Positions 60,944 to 64,000 of a stretch of DNA of 64,000 nucleotides are shown here, one piece after another. Below the pieces are notes generated by a model. That model worked only from the letters and a program-made list of their open reading frames with translations. It was not told the origin of the DNA and ran no database searches. The position numbers were made by a program, and so were the translations under genes. Source of the stretch: an uncultured Rhizobiaceae bacterium (GTDB taxonomy: Bacteria; Pseudomonadota; Alphaproteobacteria; Rhizobiales; Rhizobiaceae); the NCBI GenBank assembly GCA_958296345.1, contig CATQIJ010000001.1:124001-188000 (forward strand). The letters run 5' to 3'. Every line of letters begins with the position of its first letter. Within the stretch, counting starts at the first letter, position 1.

Positions 60944-61541
60944 ATGACATCGAAACGCGAACAGGCCCTGCAGGGCCTTTTTTTTATGCCTGCAAATAGG
61001 ATTGCCCGGCATCAGCGTGCTTCGCAATGAAGTGCTGACCACGGCAATTCCTGAAACCGGGCTTGTAGTGCTGCGCGATGGTGATCCCGGAGAGTCGGAT
61101 ATTCTGCTCTCACCGCCGCGCTACATTTACAAGCACCGCGCTGATATTGAGGTTTTTGTGCAAAACGCCGATGCCGCTCAGCGTGAGGCTGATCTTGATC
61201 GGTTGATCACACAAATTGGCGCTGCGCTGGAAACGGCAGGCACGCTTGATGGTGTCATCGACATTTTAAACCCCGGAAGCCCTGAATTACTGACGGAACC
61301 TATTGAAGGTGCCGCACTGACATTACTTGGAGGCCTGCTGGGCTTTTTATCATCCGCGTTTCCGGATTTTTTGAAACTCTGGCGCGATCATTCCGACCGC
61401 AAACATGAGCTGGCTATTTTGGATCGCCAGATGGAAGCGCAACGCCAAGGCCATACACAGCGCCTTGAAGAAATACAGGTGCAGGCCGATGTGGCTGAAA
61501 GCAAGGCGCTCTATGCACATGCAGCCAGCCCAGCGGTGTGA
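60944..61541 (+). CDS. Chimeric phage ORF: tail-completion-like N-terminal part fused to holin-like N-terminus
   Basis: The ATG at 60944 begins a protein whose frame is lost in a run of eight T near 60985; with seven T it continues into ISVLRNEVL. Up to about 61315 it resembles the prophage proteins often labelled acyl-CoA transferase (VVLRDGDPGESDILLSPPRY, YKHRADIEVFVQ, LTEPIEGAA), which sit at the tail-terminator position. From there it switches to TLLGGLLGFLSSAFPDFLKL, a helix and coiled-coil typical of holin-like lysis-cassette proteins. I infer a deletion that joined two genes in frame. It ends with a TGA at 61541, where another shift separates it from the membrane part. Confidence 0.65.
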
Positions 61542-61774
61542 AATGGGTGGAGGCTCTGCGTGCATCGGTGCGCCCAATCATCACTTATGCGTTTTTTATC
61601 CTGTTCGCCACCGTCAAAACTGCTGCGCTGTTCAAACTGTTGGATCAGGGTGTCGGAATTACCGACGGACTGATTGCTGTTTGGGATGCTGAAACGCAGG
61701 CGTTATTTGCTGCTGTTATGTCCTTCTGGTTTGGGCAACGTGCCTTGGCAAAATACCGAGGATATCGTTCATGA
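61538..61774 (+). CDS. Holin-like membrane part, separated by a frameshift
   Basis: 78 residues from a GTG at 61538, starting KWVEALRASVRPIITYAFF. Two membrane segments (PIITYAFFILFATVKTAALF and TQALFAAVMSFWFGQRAL) and a basic end. It is the natural continuation of the holin-like part of the preceding ORF, from which one indel separates it. Such proteins permeabilise the membrane to let endolysin out. Its stop overlaps the lysozyme start (ATGA). Confidence 0.65.
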   Translation: MKWVEALRASVRPIITYAFFILFATVKTAALFKLLDQGVGITDGLIAVWDAETQALFAAVMSFWFGQRALAKYRGYRS

Positions 61775-62220
61775 GGCAGATTACTAAAGAGGGACTGGAC
61801 CTGATCAAACGGTTCGAGGGCTTCTCTCGGACCGTTTATTTTTGTCCCGCTGGTTATCCCACCATCGGTTACGGTCATGTTGTCAAAGACGATGAAGACT
61901 TTTCAGCAGGCATTGATGAGGCAAAGGGAGAAGAGCTTTTGCGCCAAGATGCCCAGATCGCAGAACGCGCTGTTTTGCGCCTGATTAATGTGCCGCTTAC
62001 AGACGGTCAATTCGATGCGTTGGTGTCATTCACCTACAATCTTGGCGGCGGGGCGCTCCAACGCTCAACACTTCGTCGTAAAATCAACCGCGAGGAACAT
62101 GCAGAAGTTCCAGAGCAATTCATGCGCTGGGTCTGGGCGGGTGGTCGTAAGCTCAAAGGGCTGGTTCGACGACGGGCCGCAGAGGCTGATTTGTATGAAC
62201 AAATCACATTGAAAAATTGA
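61771..62220 (+). CDS. Phage lysozyme (GH24 endolysin)
   Basis: 149 residues, intact. LDLIKRFEGFSRTVY carries the catalytic Glu, YPTIGYGHVVKDDEDF the conserved GYGH segment with the Asp/Thr region, and DALVSFTYNLGGGALQRSTL the helical lobe. Cleaves peptidoglycan at the end of infection. No signal peptide, so it would depend on the adjacent holin. Because the frame is intact it may still be functional. Confidence 0.93.
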   Translation: MRQITKEGLDLIKRFEGFSRTVYFCPAGYPTIGYGHVVKDDEDFSAGIDEAKGEELLRQDAQIAERAVLRLINVPLTDGQFDALVSFTYNLGGGALQRSTLRRKINREEHAEVPEQFMRWVWAGGRKLKGLVRRRAAEADLYEQITLKN

Positions 62221-62226
62221 ACCATT

Positions 62227-63354
62227 TTAATGATTCGACTTGAGTAATTGCTGATAGAGATCCAAGTGCGACTTGGCTTGTTGATCTGCAGTAAATAATT
62301 CTAAAGATCGTTTCTTTGCATTTTTTCCCATAGTGGCAGCAACCTCTGGGTTATCTAAAAGAAACTGCATCGCTTCACGTAACTCTTGAGGCGATCCTGG
62401 ATTGATAACAAGTCCGGTTTCATTCGCAGAATTAACAAAAGTTGTACCCGTGCCGATTTCGCATGAAATCATTGGTTTCCCGACCATTGCAGCCTCTAAG
62501 AGAGAGATGCCAAATGCCTCAGAACGAAGATGAGAAGGAAAAATAAAGCCATGGCAAAGATGAAGCAGCGCGATTTTATCCTTATCGTTAACAAAGCCAA
62601 GAAAATCAACGTTTTTCAATTCAAGTGCCGCCGCTTGGGCTTTCAGGTCTTTTTCAATTCCGTTAATGCCAGCTATCGCAATTTGAATTCCTGTTCCAGC
62701 AATCGCCTCAAGGGCAATATGAAGCCCCTTGTAATACCTCATGGCACCAACAAACAAAAAGAAAGGCTTTGATAAACGGCTTCGCCAAAAATCTAGGCGT
62801 TCAGAATCAACCGTTTCATAAGCTTTTGGGTCTATGCCAATAGGAATGATCGATACTTTATTAGCGAATTGCTGCAAAATATTGCTTGTAACAAAATAAT
62901 TGGGGGAAGTCGCGACGATCTGATCAATAGAGTTTAAAAACCGTTGTTTCAGCGGTCTATAAGCATGAAGCAAGTATTTTTGTTTTATTATATCTGAGTG
63001 ATATGTAACCAGTGATGGCTTTTGGGGGGGACATGCCAGATGAAGCATATCTGCAAAAGGATTAGGGAAGTGATAATGGATAATATCCGCATCATTCGAC
63101 AATCGCTTGAATTTGCTAAAGGCAGATACTGAAAAACCTGTTGAAGCCAGAAAGAGATTTTGTTTTGCCTGATGAACGGAATAACCATCCATTTCAATTG
63201 GTTGTTTCTGGGGCTTAGGATGCAATGTCAGAACGGTGTTTTTGACACCTAATTTACTGTCCGCCTTGCACAGCGTGTCAATAAAGCTCTCTACACCACC
63301 ATAACTGGCTGGCATAGAAGTTTTGTAGACATGGAGGATGTTTATCTTCGCCAT
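62227..63354 (-). CDS. Family 4 glycosyltransferase
   Basis: 375 residues, intact. GT-B fold: N-terminal HVYKTSMPASYGGVESFIDT, middle VSIIPIGIDPKAYETVDSER and LSKPFFLFVGAMRYYKGLHI, and the C-terminal nucleotide-sugar site FPSHLRSEAFGISLLEAAMV with the EX7E motif. Likely builds exo- or lipopolysaccharide; sugar unknown. Its ATG overlaps the stop of the next glycosyltransferase (TAATG), so both are in one operon that continues beyond the window. It is convergent with the phage lysozyme gene, 6 bases apart. Confidence 0.93.
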   Translation of the reverse strand: MAKINILHVYKTSMPASYGGVESFIDTLCKADSKLGVKNTVLTLHPKPQKQPIEMDGYSVHQAKQNLFLASTGFSVSAFSKFKRLSNDADIIHYHFPNPFADMLHLACPPQKPSLVTYHSDIIKQKYLLHAYRPLKQRFLNSIDQIVATSPNYFVTSNILQQFANKVSIIPIGIDPKAYETVDSERLDFWRSRLSKPFFLFVGAMRYYKGLHIALEAIAGTGIQIAIAGINGIEKDLKAQAAALELKNVDFLGFVNDKDKIALLHLCHGFIFPSHLRSEAFGISLLEAAMVGKPMISCEIGTGTTFVNSANETGLVINPGSPQELREAMQFLLDNPEVAATMGKNAKKRSLELFTADQQAKSHLDLYQQLLKSNH

Positions 63355-64000
63355 TATCTCCCCCTAATGTTAATGGATTCTGAGAATACGTCATATGTTG
63401 TATTAACAGTTTTTCCCCAAGAAAACCTTTGCGCATTGATCATCGCTTTTTGCGATAGAGAATCTCTTAGTCCTGTGTCACTAAGTAGTTGTTCAAGTGC
63501 GTTTTTTATGCTTTCAATGGAACAAGGGTCAATCAACAATCCGCCTTCACCAACAACCTCTGGCATTGAAGAAATATTTGAGGTTATAGCTGGAACACCA
63601 AAACTCTGCGCTTCTACAATTGGCAAACCGAAACCTTCATAGAATGACGGGAACAATAAACAATATGCATTTTGGTAAAGTGCTGAAAGTTCTTGATCGT
63701 TAACAAAAGGCCTCCATTCAACAAATGAAGTTAAATTGAATTCCACCAATAGCTTATCGAGTTCAATATTCCCCCATCCAATATTCCCGACCAGAATAAA
63801 TTTGTATTTTTGTTTAAGAGACTTGGGCAGAGCGGCATAAGCCCTTAACATGTTTTTAATATTTTTACGCGGCTCTATAGTTCCAACAAAAATAACATAT
63901 TGCGTATTATCTATTTGTCGTTCTTTGCTCTTATTATTCTTTCCAATTGCACTCGCTAAGGGTATCGCTTTTATTTTATTCGCACAAAATGGGAAGTGCT
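63354..64000 (-). CDS. Family 4 glycosyltransferase, 5' end outside window
   Basis: The frame stays open to the window edge. The C-terminal half of a GT-B enzyme is visible: YVIFVGTIEPRKNIKNMLRA, YKFILVGNIGWGNIELDKLL, FPSFYEGFGLPIVEAQSFGV (the EX7E sugar-nucleotide motif) and MPEVVGEGGLLIDPCSIES. Typical of mannosyl- or glucosyltransferases in polysaccharide clusters. It precedes the other glycosyltransferase with overlapping stop and start. Confidence 0.9.
   Translation of the reverse strand, partial: HFPFCANKIKAIPLASAIGKNNKSKERQIDNTQYVIFVGTIEPRKNIKNMLRAYAALPKSLKQKYKFILVGNIGWGNIELDKLLVEFNLTSFVEWRPFVNDQELSALYQNAYCLLFPSFYEGFGLPIVEAQSFGVPAITSNISSMPEVVGEGGLLIDPCSIESIKNALEQLLSDTGLRDSLSQKAMINAQRFSWGKTVNTTYDVFSESINIRGR

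Larger units (their letters stand above)
60345..62220 (+). mobile_element. Deleted prophage remnant downstream of tRNA-Ser
   Basis: Four closely packed plus-strand genes: a DUF6441-like neck/tail protein, a tail-completion-like protein fused to the start of a holin, the rest of the holin and a lysozyme. They are visibly richer in G and C than the genes around them. Integrase, capsid, portal, terminase and tail-tube/tape genes are absent, and no repeat of the tRNA 3' end is visible downstream, so attachment sites cannot be drawn. Confidence 0.75.

Noticed and set aside
60962-60990. Terminator-like palindrome AGGCCCTGCAGGGCCT followed by eight T
   Set aside because: It lies inside the reconstructed coding start of the next phage gene (ATG at 60944), and the T-run is where that gene's frame is lost. 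Coincidental palindrome.

Overview
The window looks like chromosome from a low-GC, probably marine member of the alphaproteobacterial order Hyphomicrobiales (Rhizobiales). The main reason is gene order. The minus-strand superoperon rpoZ-rsh-pyrE-DUF2062-acpS-lepB-rnc-era-recO, the block AI-2E/perM-hdaA-ppk-ppx divergent from purM-purN, and the run SDR-uvrC-pgsA-moaD-moaE are arrangements I know from Brucella and Rhizobium relatives. The single bifunctional Rsh, HdaA and Omp25/31-type barrel also fit.

Layout. 1-8 kb: the 3' end of an unknown gene, aspS, rnd, a membrane protein beside an SBP56/methanethiol-oxidase gene, and ppx. 8-16 kb: ppk, hdaA, an AI-2E permease, purMN, an exported hypothetical, a GH25 muramidase and an outer-membrane barrel. 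16-25 kb: a Ca2+/cation antiporter, SDR, uvrC, pgsA, moaDE, a two-component system, an ankyrin protein and a cupin. 25-31 kb: an SLC13/RCK transporter, an unknown gene, then a small accessory set (beta-hydroxyacid-type dehydrogenase, isochorismatase-fold hydrolase, 2OG-Fe(II) oxygenase) divergent from a LysR regulator. 31-39 kb: ndk, an acidic hypothetical, an ABC-F ATPase, a TadG-like protein, a hairpin-dense non-coding stretch (37.7-38.4 kb), and a small Cys protein coupled to an MFS carrier. 39-51 kb: thioesterase plus the recO..rpoZ superoperon, NYN protein, family-5 UDG, PaiB-like protein, smpB and dapA. 51-59 kb: slt, an alpha/beta hydrolase, and an envelope operon (large BON-repeat/OmpA protein, mini membrane protein, helix-hairpin-helix membrane protein). 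59-64 kb: tRNA-Ser(GCT), an unknown gene, a deleted prophage remnant ending in holin and lysozyme, and two GT4 glycosyltransferases.

Sequence quality matters. At least 26 genes have broken frames, among them the essential aspS and the housekeeping ppk and uvrC. Breaks are often at homopolymers, and four genes also carry in-frame stops. The 38.6-48 kb stretch is clean, while 1-8 kb and 54.7-58.7 kb are dense with breaks. I read most as consensus errors and give whole-gene coordinates for the reconstructed genes.

The most unusual signal is 37,722-38,153. A 9-bp long-range helix encloses a row of perfect or near-perfect hairpins, three of which are copies of one element whose inner base pairs differ in compensatory fashion. 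This looks like an uncatalogued structured RNA or a palindromic-element cluster. Also worth attention are the 2OG-oxygenase cluster, a phage ORF created by deletion, and the SBP56/membrane-protein pair.
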